Below, one piece after another: positions 1 to 10,182 of a stretch of 55,811 nucleotides of DNA. The notes beneath the pieces were generated by a model, which had not been told where the DNA came from, made no database searches, and saw only the letters and a program-made list of their open reading frames with translations. Each line of letters begins with the position of its first letter. Position 1 is the first letter of the stretch. The translations under genes were made by a program, and so were the position numbers. This DNA comes from Thoreauomyces humboldtii (taxonomy: Eukaryota > Chytridiomycota > Chytridiomycetes > Spizellomycetales > Powellomycetaceae), in NCBI GenBank assembly GCA_027596035.1, contig JADGJA010000051.1, positions 1 through 55,811 on the forward strand. The letters are read 5' to 3'.

Positions 1-67
1 GGGTAAGACGGAGAAGGGTCTCTTGGTGTGAGTTGCCCGGTATGGGTCTTCATGTGTGATCAGAGTC

Positions 68-3000
68 CTACTTGCTCCACGCCGTTATAGCCGCATCGTC
101 GACGGGAGGGCCGAACTCCCACACGGTGGCAGTCCTGTTTGGTCGCCCTGAACCGGGAACGGCAACTAACTTTGCTTTCTTGCCTGTGAAAAGGAAGGGT
201 CCGCGAAGAACCATGATCGATCCTCGGAGTTGACAATTCTCGGTCCTGCCTCTGCGCGTCATGATGCCCCTCCATGTGGCAGTATGAGGGTGGTCCGAAT
301 AGTTCTCGTTCAGCCACACGACAAAGTCATTGAATGGCAGCTCGGTACTCTGCCAATGAAAGATGATCTTGTTTCGATCCTTGTCGTAGATATCGTCCAG
401 CCACTTGCGAAAGGTCCAGATGGCGTCCGTCTCGGACATGGGCAAGATGTTGTAATTCTCCCGCTTGGCCCTGCCTGCCCAGACCCAGCAGGAACGCTCG
501 GGACCTCAGCAGGCAGGAGGGCACAACCGAGGATGCTCGTGTACTCTCTCCTCCAGACCGTCAGAAGGTTTGCGCCGTGCGTCTTGAGAACAGGCATGCG
601 CATCACGGGAACGATGTTGCCGAGATCTTTGCCGTCCGCATCCTTGAGATGGATCCCATCTCCCTGGAAGGAGAGGGTGGGAGCAGATTCGCTAATCTTC
701 TGGACATAAGCAAATTGGATCCGCGTCGGCGTTCCCTGGATCAGGGCGTGGAAGCTAACGGTGCGCTTGTTGCACTCGACCGTCTGACCTTCCAACGGCA
801 AGATCGCTTTGTCCAGAATGACATTGGGGTCATTGCCCCATACACGCAACATGCGAGTTGACTGTGCGGTTCGAAACGCCGCGGACGAAGCGCGGCCTTG
901 CCGCATTGCAGTCATGCGATCGGATACCGCCTTCTCGATCTCCGCAGCACTCGCACCCGGTGGTATTCTGAGCGAGTTGAGGAAGATGTTCTGCGTCGAT
1001 CCTATGGCCCTTGCAGCGTTGTAACCGGTGATGGCGGTGATGTAAGAGATTCCCTGGGCTCTGCCCATCATCCAGGTGATCCACTCCTGCTTTACAAATG
1101 CTCGTCCGTCATATGGCATGTGTGCTTCGAGCGGAAGCATCTGGCGGGCATACAGCTCATCAACCTGTTGCTTGCGCACTGCGGAGCCCGGAGGGCCTTG
1201 CGCGAAGATATGGGATGAGCTGCTCGCTTTGTTTAGAGCCCTGCGGATCCTTCGTGCCTTTTTGGCTTCAGCGGTCAGAGGAGATCGCTTGAGTCCGCTG
1301 CCGCTGTATACGCTCTCGAGGTGCTCCTTGAGGTCCCCTTTGGCTTGAACGAGTTTTCCGTACAGACCGGTCGTACGGATGCGGTTCATCGTCATGGTCA
1401 CGATCTCTCCGCATATAGCCTTCACCGACTTTGTGTCTGCCGCGGTGTTGTTGGTGGATAGATGAGTCAACGCTACATCCAAGGTGACAAATGTAACCTC
1501 CCAAGTGAGAAGGAACACACGTCGCAGTGTCGGATGCTGATCCCCGTACTTGTCGCGGCCAGGATGATAGTGCGGGACCAGCACAGTGAATCCGGCGTCG
1601 TATGAGCCTTCTGGAGTAGCCTCGCTGGTGACCCAGCGTGCATCATAATGAGCTAACTGCGGGATCCCGACCATATCGAGGAAGTCTCCCACGTTCGTTT
1701 GGGCTCCTTGAAAGCTGCCCCAGAAAGCAAACCCTCGAGCAAGAAGACGGGAGACTTCCTGGGAGAAGGTGACCGTAATCCATGGCTGAACGATGCGCAG
1801 ATATTCGCTGAGAAACCTCTCAGCGATCGCAAGCCAATGACGGATCAGCCAAGGGTATAAATCCACAAAGGGCAACAGGCCCTGAAACAGCATCTTGCGC
1901 AGCGCTGCGTAGCCTGTGGGTTGAACGGTTTCCCACTCCGACAAGTTGTTCAGATTAAGCCTTGTGAGGTACCCCGCCCTCGATTTGCCAAGAAGGAACC
2001 TCGGCTCGTCGGACGAAAAGTCCTCCAACGTCATGTCCTTGCCTGAGCAAACGCGACACGTTAGAGACGGATGAAAGGATAATCGCAGTGCCGTTTACAT
2101 TTACGGTACTCACCCACGAGAACCACCAAGGTCCCATTTCGCATGTTATGCGTGATCGGAGTAGCCTGCTTGATTGTAGCCTCCTTGATCATTTCATGAA
2201 AATGCATATTCTGGTTGCCGAGAGTGCCGGGTGTTTTTTCGATGAAGGCAAACACATTCTGAAAGTGCTCTCGGATCGTGTTTTTCACTTGATGATTGCC
2301 GGATCCGATGATGATGGCATTCAAATTAAGGGTCACTTTAGTGGTTTGCGATTGAAAAAGAGTCTGATTCGGATCAACGTTAGAACTGCCACACTTCATA
2401 TATTCTGGCTGGTGTCGAAAAGGTACCTTGTCCTCGTCGGTCGGAACATACTCCGGGTAGAAACCCCCTCTCTGTACGTTGATGAGCGAATCGTACCCAA
2501 AGACGGATATCAGCACTCGCTCTGCAAAGTCCTTCTGCAGGTTCTCCTTCTCCTGATCGTCCTCGCGAAGGGTAGGTAACTCTGTCACTGTCCAAACATG
2601 GGGGACATCAAAAGTGCCGTCTTCCTCGAGCTCGGCGATGCACAAGGACACCTTCCCAAACAGCGAGGTCGTTTTGGCTTTCAGATCCTCGTTGATGCGG
2701 TCAGCGGGTGCCTCAGGTCCAAGACAGGTGCCTATGTACCTGAGGTTGACGGTCCCGGCCTGTCTGGTTGCACACTCTACCGTCATGGCCCTGAGCTTTT
2801 CCACAAAGACCGGGTGGTGGAAGCGTCGCTCGAACGTGTCCATGAGTAGGACGGGATTGGTTACGGTGAACTGTGTGGACCGTATGTAAAAGGCTCGGAC
2901 GCCCTCCGGGATGCTGTAATCTTCCCCGGCCGCGTCAACTCCGCCCAGCAATTGCCGGACACGGGAGTCAGACACATTCCATGATTCGGGAAGAATCTCT

Positions 3001-3326
3001 GCAGCCACGCCTGCCCTGTCGCGTTCATCGGGTACTGTCTTCCTGATGATGTCGAGAATCATCGGTCGGTTGAAGGGCAGGTTGTTGTCGGTGAAGTCGC
3101 TGGCAACGCTGACGAGGATTGTCTGCTCTCCGTTTCCATTTCTTCTTCCATGTCCGTTTCCGTTTCCAGATGGGCTGACAAGTTGCGGGGTTCTCAAAGG
3201 GGGGTTCAAGGCGGTGGCCAGATTGGTGGCGGCCGATAGAGCTACTGGCGATACAGTGTCCCGCACTTTCTTGGCGAAGTTGGTCATGATGGATAACGGG
3301 CCGCGTTTATCTCCGGGAGCGGCCAT
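68..3326 (-). CDS. Large uncharacterised protein, three exons
   Basis: I do not recognise this protein of roughly 1,030 residues. Exon 1 runs from the ATG at 3326 to about 2114. A GTGAGT...CAG intron of 71 nt (2043-2113) joins in phase to exon 2, which starts with codons for GKDMTLEDF. Near 450-540 the reading frame must shift again through a small intron whose exact borders I could not settle, and the last exon ends at the TAG at 68-70. The N-terminus is basic with a Gly/Asn-rich stretch. The rest looks globular, with a conserved-looking patch around VPHYHPGRDKYGDQHP in the middle of exon 2. I see no signal peptide or membrane helices. A relic of its 5' end lies at 9378-9568, so the gene has been partly duplicated locally. 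The function is unknown. Confidence 0.7.
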
Positions 3327-3552
3327 GGTGGTTGATGGGGAAGGGACCGACCCTAGTAGTTGCTTCTAGTAGCTGCTTCTAATGTAAGAGATGCCGATGG
3401 GGGGAGGGAGCTACGGATCAAGCAGGGAGAGTGAACTTTTCAAGAGGATTGCGGCAGGTCTTTGGACAGGGGTCCTGCGACTTTGCCGTTCGTCGAGCTG
3501 GTGATCTATGGCACAGCTCTTGGACCGTCTAGGTAGAGTTGGAACTCAATTA

Positions 3553-3624
3553 GGCCTGTTGGTCTAGCGGTATGATTCCCTCTTCGGGTGGGGGAGGTCC
3601 CGAGTTCAATCCTCGGACAGGCCC
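3553..3624 (+). tRNA. tRNA-Pro, anticodon CGG
   Basis: The 72 bases fold as a complete cloverleaf. A seven-pair acceptor stem forms between GGCCTGT and ACAGGCC, followed by discriminator C. There is a D arm with GGTCTAGCGG, and an anticodon stem CCCTC/GGGGG around the loop TTCGGGT, which puts CGG at positions 34-36. The T arm is CCGAG/CTCGG around TTCAATC. There is no intron. A TTTT tract begins about ten bases downstream and would serve as the RNA polymerase III terminator. The 5' third of this tRNA resembles the core of the repeats at 5022-5889. Confidence 0.95.
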
Positions 3625-3909
3625 TTGACCTTCTTTTGCATGTCCTTTTGTTTCTTTTTCGTTCATGACTGCCTGCGACTTGTAGCTACCTCGCTTGTTC
3701 GGAGAGGCATCGACGATGTCGAGTTTGTGCAGGACATCAGCGACCACCCAATTGGGCTGATGCGTGCGTCTGAGATCTCCTTTATTGATGCGGCTACGAA
3801 GAAGAAGTCGCAGAAGGAATAACCCCCCGATAAAATATTTAAGGAGGGTGGGTGGTTCTAAGAAAGTGAGTGTCCGCAGCTCAGCGACTGGCAACGAAGG
3901 TGGTGAAGT

Positions 3910-3963
3910 GAGAAGGAGAGGGGTAAAGAGAAGGAGAGGGGTAAAGAGAAGGAGAGGGGTAAA
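3910..3963. repeat. Three exact 18-bp tandem repeats
   Basis: The unit GAGAAGGAGAGGGGTAAA occurs three times in direct tandem without a mismatch. It is purine-only on the plus strand apart from one T per unit. It sits in non-coding sequence between the tRNA and the tRNA-like arrays. Confidence 0.95.
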
Positions 3964-4156
3964 GGGGGACTTTTGGCGAAATCGCAGATTTACGACCGTC
4001 CCTCTCGTTGCCCGTCTGCTGCGCCCACTCATGCGCCTCACGGCGAATACCGATCAACAAGAGGACCACCGAAATACCGAAGGGCACAACAGACTCAGAC
4101 TGGCCGCGTGGACGTCCAAGGCAACGGGAGGCAATCGCGACGGGACGCGCTAGCGG

Positions 4157-4278
4157 CAGCGTCGAGAGCAGATGCGCAAGGCAGTATCGGAGGCAATCTA
4201 CGGCAGCGTCGAAAGCAGTGCCGCAGGTAATCCACGGGATGCGCAGCGTCGAGAGCAGATGCGCAAAGCAGCATCGGA
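4157..4278. repeat. Imperfect repeats of about 35 bp
   Basis: The segment at 4157-4191 recurs at 4244-4278 with two differences. A more degraded copy lies between them, starting near 4203 with GGCAGCGTCGAAAGCAGTG. I cannot assign the repeats to a known element. Confidence 0.75.
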
Positions 4279-5021
4279 TGCCATCCAGGTAGCATGGCGA
4301 GCAGGCACCTGGCGAGGAGGGTGATCAACCCGCGGTAACCCGTCCACGAAACTCGGAGAGAAGCGATCCACTAAAAGGATGATATTGGACATCAGAAAGG
4401 TGCTAGTCCAACAAGCCTCATGAGGAGTTGAAGAACCTCGGGTGAGAGCGGATGTAACGCGTCCGATTGCCAACGTACAACCAGCTTGATATGATCGTGA
4501 GTGGATCGCCCGATTAAATTTCTCGTGCTCCATTACCCTTCACGACATCCAGGAGGTGCCAGCTATCGGCGAAGCGGGCCACTGCCATTCCGGAACCCAA
4601 CGTCCGCAACAATGATATTGAACTATGTAGTGAGGGAATCGTTAATTCGACGGTGCCTTTCTTTTGCACACGGTGGTTTGGACCGTATGCGATGCATACG
4701 GTACAGCTTTTATACATGGTGTCCTTGCAGCTCGGCGGAGGGAGGGACGGACGGGCAATGGTGGGACGGGTGGAAGGGAAGGGAATACTCAGAGGAGAGA
4801 CGTGCACATTAAGCACTTGCACACAACCGGCGAGACCAATGACATGAGAGCAGTGATGCAAAGCATGCAGGTCACTTCACCAGCAAGCAGATGTTTCGAG
4901 CAGATGCAGTGGAAGTAGATTGCCTTCACCGCAAAGTGGGAATGTCCGGGAAATGGGAGGGATGAGGGAGGTGAAAAGGGAAGGATCCGGACAACCCGTT
5001 CGGACGCTTGTTTACAGCGCC

Positions 5022-5278
5022 TCTTGATCTCTGGCCCTCCTCTCCTGCAAGGTCATCCCTGTCCCTCCGCTGGGTATCATGCCACTAGACCAACAGGCCT
5101 CGTGATCTCTGGCCCTCCTCTTCTGCAAGCTGACCCTTGCCCCTCTGCCGGGTATCATGCCATTAGACCAACAGGCCAACTTGATCTCTGACTCTCCTCT
5201 CCTGCAAGGTGACCCCTGCCCCTCCGCTGGGTATAATGCCACTAGACCAACAGGCCTTGTGATCTCTGGCCCTCCTTT
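5022..5278 (-). repeat. Tandem array headed by a tRNA-Pro 5' fragment
   Basis: Three units of 78-79 bp, plus the start of a fourth, lie head to tail. Read on the minus strand, each contains a 28-nt piece equivalent to the first 28 bases of tRNA-Pro (GGCCTGTTGGTCTAGTGG and onward) at 5072-5099, 5150-5177 and 5229-5256. After the 5' side of the anticodon stem the sequence departs from tRNA and becomes a purine-rich body ending in GGAGGGCCAGAGATCA. The internal box A of the tRNA promoter is intact, but I see no box B. The 28-nt piece matches the tRNA at 3553 at 25 positions, and its differences look more like another proline isoacceptor. Confidence 0.85.
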
Positions 5279-5670
5279 GCTCGACGAGGATCTTCTCTGT
5301 CTTGTTGTTCCACGATCTGGCGTGTTTGTGCAGCTCACTCGGATCATCGCTGCGGTCGTTGGCGCGGCCTTTGCTGCCACCGCCCTCCCACTGAAGTGCG
5401 CATACAAAAGTCTTCGCACGGGGCGCGTCAGCTACGCCGACCACCAGCTTGTTTGCGTCCAAGCTTTGGCGGGCGTCGTCCGCGACATACATGCTATTCC
5501 CGAACAAGAGGCAAGTAAAACTGTCAAGTTGGCCCCGGTATCTCGTTTTTCACTCATCCATCTCTGTCGCCGCACTCTCAATGAGGTCTCTCAGAGGGTA
5601 GGTCGTCAGGATCTAGCGAGGCTCGTGATCAAAAATTTCCTGGTGCTCTTGTGGCTGCTGCTGGACCAAC

Positions 5671-6005
5671 TTCCTGCCCAACTTCCAAGCGTCAAGTACA
5701 ATGCCCGACGTTCCAACCATGACCCAGATGCGTCCTCCGTTCCTCAGCGGGTATCATGCCACTAGACCAACAGGCCGTTCTGTTTCCTGCCCAACTCCCA
5801 AGCGGCAAGTACACTGCCTGATGTTCCAAGCATGACACGGATGCGTCGTCCGCCCCTCAGCGGGTATCATTCCACTAGACCAACAAGCCGGTTCTGTTTC
5901 CTGCCCAACTTCCAAGCATCAAGTACACTGCCTGACGTTCCAACCTGGACCCCAATGCGTTCTCCTCTGGCCCTCCTCTCCTGCAAGGTGCCTCTCCGCC
6001 AGGTA
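5671..6005 (-). repeat. Second tRNA-Pro-fragment array, longer unit
   Basis: Here the same 28-nt tRNA-Pro 5' piece (5749-5776 and 5862-5889) recurs at a 113-bp spacing with a different body. On the plus strand that body contains TTTCCTGCCCAACT and AAGTACACTGCCTG. A third body copy is followed at about 5964-6005 by a stretch (CTCTGGCCCTCCTCTCCTGC) that is the body of the first array. The two arrays are therefore related mosaics around one tRNA-derived core. Confidence 0.8.
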
Positions 6006-6550
6006 GCAAAAGATTATCAAACAGCTTAACTATTGCAATGCGCACCTGAGGAGAAAAGTTCTCAAAGAACAAATCTATGGAACAAAGGCTTGATCTCAGC
6101 CTGCAGTTTGATAATCTTCCATGAAGGAGGAAGAGAACTGAGGGGAAAGAAGACTATCTGAGGAGTGGCTGTGCTCCTGCTATGCATGTCCGGGTGCGCC
6201 GGACACGGGCGCAGGTGAGACGGTTGACCTATCCACGCCAATTTGACGCCAACACCCCCAAGACAGGCTGTCACACCTGCACAAAACAAAGAAATAAACA
6301 AATAACGAAGCAACCGAAACTAGGAGCGCGATGCCACTCAAACAATTGAGGCACAAAACGATGGGAGCGAAGATTGTCGGAACCGGGCGGGGTGCGTCGC
6401 GCGAAGGCGCACGCGGTGGAGCCGTCAGTGGCGCGGGCTGCTGCGGGAGCTGCGGCTGGTCGCGGGGGAGCTGCTGTTGGTTGCGGGGGAGCAGGGGCCG
6501 GCCGTGGAGCTTTGAGGACACTGGCGTCAAGGTTGCCGGTGCTTGCGCAC

Positions 6551-7326
6551 ATGGCAGGCGTACCTCGGGTCCTGTCTGAATTTCCCAATGATCGGGAGAT
6601 TCCTCTCGATCAGCTCTCCGCGGAGGACCATGAGATGGTTGCATACGACGCGGCGTGGGAGAAAACGCAGAAGACGTCGGCGGCCAACGTGGCAAATCAG
6701 CAGAAAATGCTGAAACGCGATCTGGGGAAGATGACCCCTTCGGAGGAGGCAGTTGTAGCGGGACACCTGCTTCCCAAGCTGGTCACGATGGTGACCAAGC
6801 TGCTGCCGACTCCGACGAAGGCAGTTGCTGAAGGACGCAGACGAACTGGGCGCGCAAATTAACAAGCTTGTGGCAGAGGACGTCCTAGCCGCCGCCGTCG
6901 GAGCGTCCCCAGTCCATACACGCACGATTGTGGCCTTGCGAGGCAGGTTGGATGATATCTTCCAGCTGGTACGTCGTGCTCGTTCAAGGTGTCAGTTCGC
7001 TGAGAGCTGCAAAAAGGTCTCATGCCGCTTTGAACAGACTTCCGCGCCTCCCGTCGAGGCAGACCCCGACATGGCACAGATCGAGGCTGCAAATAGAGAT
7101 GTAAGCTTATATTTCTTTCGGAACGCCTCCTTCAAAAAACGCCTGCGTCAAAATTCATAGTCACATTTAGGAGACCTTTGAGTTCGTGTTCATCTTCCAA
7201 GTTATTCAAAGAAAAATGTCGCGACTCGGTTGGGAGTTCATGCCGCAGCTGCAGGAGCCCTCGGCTTCATTCTGCGGATCGCTCGTAACTCTAGTTGCTG
7301 ACGAGTGCGAAGAACTTGCAATATGA
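6551..7326 (+). CDS. Small hypothetical protein, three exons
   Basis: I do not recognise this protein of about 220 residues. The first ATG of the open frame that gives a sensible N-terminus is at 6551 (MAGVPRVLSEF). Exon 1 ends at about 6781, and a 43-nt GT-AG intron (6782-6824) restores phase into exon 2 (LLKDADELG). A 70-nt intron (7101-7170, GTAAGC...TTTAG) leads into a last exon of 52 codons ending in TGA at 7324-7326. The protein is acidic to neutral and looks helical, with no signal peptide. It has four Cys (two in CQFAESCKKVSC-like spacing), too few for a clear zinc finger. Upstream sequence is GC-rich and low in complexity. The 43-nt intron is short, so a frameshift is the alternative explanation. 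Confidence 0.5.
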
Positions 7327-7556
7327 GCAACCCGAATCCCCTGAGCAGTCAAAGACTCATCGCGCTTGCTCGTTGAGCAACGAGATTCTTCTTACCTTCG
7401 CATGGGCGCTGCGAAGTTGATTCCACCTCGCGAGAGCCACCGTGAGGATGGTCTTCATCATCCGATAGCGGTAATGGAGGACATCCCGTTGCTTGATTTC
7501 ATAAACTGACCTTCTCGTGGCCTTGGCTCATCACTCTCTGCTTTCACTCTTCTCAG

Positions 7557-7860
7557 GTTCTTAACGTTCGGTGGGCAACAGACGACCCCAACCCACACGT
7601 GAAGCATCTCAAAAAGCGCAAAGTCGAAGACCACATCTCTGAGACCGTTCGCGCCTCCCTCCCTCCCTCAAATCGGAGACCTCGGCACCGTCCTTGACTA
7701 CGAGAAGCACTCGTACGACTGCGCCGTGACCGCTCCCGTGGCTTCGATCGAGCCGGTCAGGAAGGCGATCAAGGTGTCTGGAGATGGGGAGAGCGACACG
7801 GCAGCGTTCCTCAGGGAAGCAAGCGACGCTGTCTTCGATGTTGCGCAGTACTCGTCTTGA
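7557..7860 (+). pseudogene. Broken 3' fragment resembling splicing factor Cwc2
   Basis: Directly after an acceptor-like TTCTCAG the frame reads VLNVRWATDDPNPHVK. This closely resembles the segment just after the RNA-recognition motif in Cwc2/RBM22 pre-mRNA splicing factors. The frame then runs into a stop, while the neighbouring frame continues as IGDLGTVLDYEKHSYDC and onward to a TGA at 7858-7860. A frameshift therefore separates the two halves. I find no zinc finger or RNA-recognition motif upstream, so only a C-terminal piece is present. I infer a gene fragment. A real gene with an unseen intron is possible but less likely. Confidence 0.45.
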
Positions 7861-8341
7861 TGGTCAGAACTCGCCCCAAGAGAAGGCTTCTAGAACATCA
7901 CAGAACATGGTATGAGAAGCCCTGGTTCTGCATTCCTTCCTTCGCTGCAGGTTTTACTTGCGATTACCACCAACCTTCTATCCATCAAGGGTACTTCCCC
8001 AGAGATTTGCAAATGACTAGAACCTGACAGTGTGCACGATCTGGTGACTAATGTTAGACCGTCAGGACGCCTTTGCTCATGAACAATCCGACCTTCGGAT
8101 TTCAGTGGCAGGATAGCAAAAGCTACGAGAACCTGCTCGAGAACCTATAGCGCTGTCGTCGTCGATTACTAAGTTCGGATCTGTCGAAAAACTTAGAATC
8201 CGACGCCAGGCCGAGGCAGCTGTCGTGCATGGTCCATGGTGGCAGCCGTCATGTTAACAACATAAAAGGTCGAACCCAACCGCCAGAATCTTCCAGTATC
8301 AGCAGCCCCTTATCATCTCTCCTACTTGCACACTCTCAATC

Positions 8342-9100
8342 ATGTCAACCTCCACCTCCCCCACCACCTACTTCATCAGTGGAGCAAATCGGGGAATTGG
8401 GTTTGGCCTGGCCACCCATCTCGCCGCCAAGCCGAACACCACCGTCTTCGCTGGCGTCCGCAAGCCCTCCGAAGCCAAAGCCCTCACCTCCTTCGCGTCC
8501 ACTCATCCCAACCTCCACGTCATCCAATACGAAGCCACATCCGAGGAGTCGGCCCGTGCCGCAGCCCAAGCCGTCAAGCAGATCTCACCGAACGGCATCA
8601 CCCACCTGATCGCCAACGCAGGCATCGCAGAGATGGCGCCCATCGTCACCGCATCCATCGACAACTTCCGCAAGACCCTGGAGGTCAACACCATCGGACC
8701 CTTGATCGCGTTCCAAGCCTTCTGGCCTCTCCTCAAGGACTCTCCACGATCCTCCTTCTTCGTCATCAGCTCCCAGGCCGGTAGTCTGGCCCAGTTCGAC
8801 AAACCCAACGGCTTCCCCAACATCGGAGCCTACGGAGCATCCAAGGCCGCGGTCAACTTTGTCGTCCGTTCCATCCACAACGAGCACAAGAACGATGAGT
8901 TGGTGGCTGTCACCATGTGTCCCGGTCCCGTGCAGACCGACATGGGTGCGGAGGCTGCCAAGGCGTTCGGGATGGAGCCCAAGGATCTGGGTAACACGGT
9001 CGATGTGAGCGTCGAGGGATTGATCAAGGTCATCGAGGGTACTACGAAGGAGGATGGTGGAAGGTTCATCCTTTACGATGGATCCGCTATCGATTGGTGA
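8342..9100 (+). CDS. Short-chain dehydrogenase/reductase
   Basis: This is an intronless gene for a 252-residue classical SDR. The N-terminal nucleotide-binding motif is SGANRGIG (about residues 13-20). The NAG motif appears as ANAGIA around residue 90, and the catalytic Tyr and Lys lie in YGASK (about 163-167), preceded by the catalytic Ser in VISSQAGS. PGPVQTDM matches the usual PGxVxT turn after the active site. The length is standard for the family. The overall look is closest to fungal proteins annotated as norsolorinic-acid-ketoreductase-like or C-factor-like, but the substrate cannot be read from sequence and no biosynthetic cluster surrounds it. It is the only clearly intact protein gene inside the repeat-rich block. 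Confidence 0.9.
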   Translation: MSTSTSPTTYFISGANRGIGFGLATHLAAKPNTTVFAGVRKPSEAKALTSFASTHPNLHVIQYEATSEESARAAAQAVKQISPNGITHLIANAGIAEMAPIVTASIDNFRKTLEVNTIGPLIAFQAFWPLLKDSPRSSFFVISSQAGSLAQFDKPNGFPNIGAYGASKAAVNFVVRSIHNEHKNDELVAVTMCPGPVQTDMGAEAAKAFGMEPKDLGNTVDVSVEGLIKVIEGTTKEDGGRFILYDGSAIDW

Positions 9101-9377
9101 TGGAGGGCCGTGTTGCCTTTCCCTTTATATCCTTTCTCCATGCCCGCCTGTACTTTCACGCACGACTTTCGTTTTTGAATACATTTTTCTCAGATTCTTA
9201 CCGCTCGCCTTCCCGAACACATTTATCTGAGGGTGTCCTTCCATCATTGACGAGGGTCGATGATTACAAATGTCGGCCTCCTTTTCCATGCATAAATATC
9301 GCATGACTATCCAAGCAACGGTTTTGGAACGATCTCGGGAGTCGCAGCCGCCCTCCTACCGGTACCCGGGCGCACTA

Positions 9378-9568
9378 TCTTGACGAAATTGGTTATGATG
9401 GGTAAAGGGCCGCGTTTTTATCCACTGGCCGCCATGGTGGTTGATGGGGAAAGTCCCGACCCTCGGAGTACAGAGGTTGCTTCTAAGGTAAGAGATGCTG
9501 ATGCGGGGAGGGAGCTAGTGATCAAGTTCAAGGAGAGTGAAGGTGTCAAGAGGAGTGCGGCAGGTCAC
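9378..9568 (-). pseudogene. Relic copy of the first gene's 5' end
   Basis: This stretch aligns with 3278-3465, which covers the start codon and upstream region of the large gene at the left edge. Shared blocks include GCCATGGTGGTTGATGGGGA and TAAGAGATGC, followed by GGGGAGGGAGCT and GCGGCAGGTC. On the minus strand the copied ATG is at 9435 but a stop follows after a few codons, so it is non-coding. Both copies have the same orientation. Confidence 0.75.
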
Positions 9569-10182
9569 ATTTTTGCCGTCGCACAACGGATGAGTCCTGC
9601 CATCCGTTGTGCTCCAGGACTCCGTCAGATACATGGGGTCGCAGCTTTGTGCACTGCTTGTATGATATGATTGAGAGATAGATGATAGCAAGCGTTGGGC
9701 TGCACAACCTCCTCAACAACGCTGAGATGAGGCTGGGCGGTCGAACCCGGCGAAGAGTCATCTGTTTCCATGCAATCAGCGAAGAATCCTCACAATGCGA
9801 TCTTTACGATGGTTCTTGTATGTGGTAAAGGAAAAGAGGAGAGTCCCAGGGTGAAAGAGCGTTCGCAGAGCCACGGGAACGACGAGAGCGAGGGAAAGGA
9901 CGCAGCGATCGAGGTGAAAACAAGTTCCTGCCAACAAGCGCTGTCTCTGCCGAACTGCTCACTGAGATACGAATAGGTAGCTTTGCGGCGCGTTTCGTTT
10001 GTGAAAGTACTGCTTAAAAAAAAAAAAGCAAACCATGTCGTAGCTGGGCATGACGGCAAGCCGCTCGATACTCAAGTCGCCGAATTCTTCCTCGTGCGAT
10101 CAATTCCTGAAATCATGGAAGTTTTCGGGGCAATGGTATACCGGGAGAATAAGATTATATGATGATGCGGTCATGAGAATAA
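9569..10182. other. No gene seen
   Basis: This stretch separates the relic repeat from the 3' end of the importin gene. It contains only short frames without recognisable domains, and an A-run of about 12 at 10016-10027. Confidence 0.6.

Larger units (their letters stand above)
3625..5011. other. Gene-free stretch with short repeats
   Basis: I find no convincing gene between the tRNA and the tRNA-like arrays. The reading frames here are short, show no recognisable domains and cannot be extended by splicing. The stretch holds two small repeat clusters that are listed separately. Confidence 0.6.

Noticed and set aside
5012..5507. Minus-strand frames across the tRNA-like array
   Set aside because: They translate repeat units (RRARDQEA-type peptides). 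The repeat period is not a multiple of three in one step (79 bp), which argues against coding use.
5022..5890. CRISPR-like array of regular repeats
   Set aside because: The genome is eukaryotic, the repeated core is tRNA-derived, and the intervening bodies are themselves repeats rather than unique spacers.
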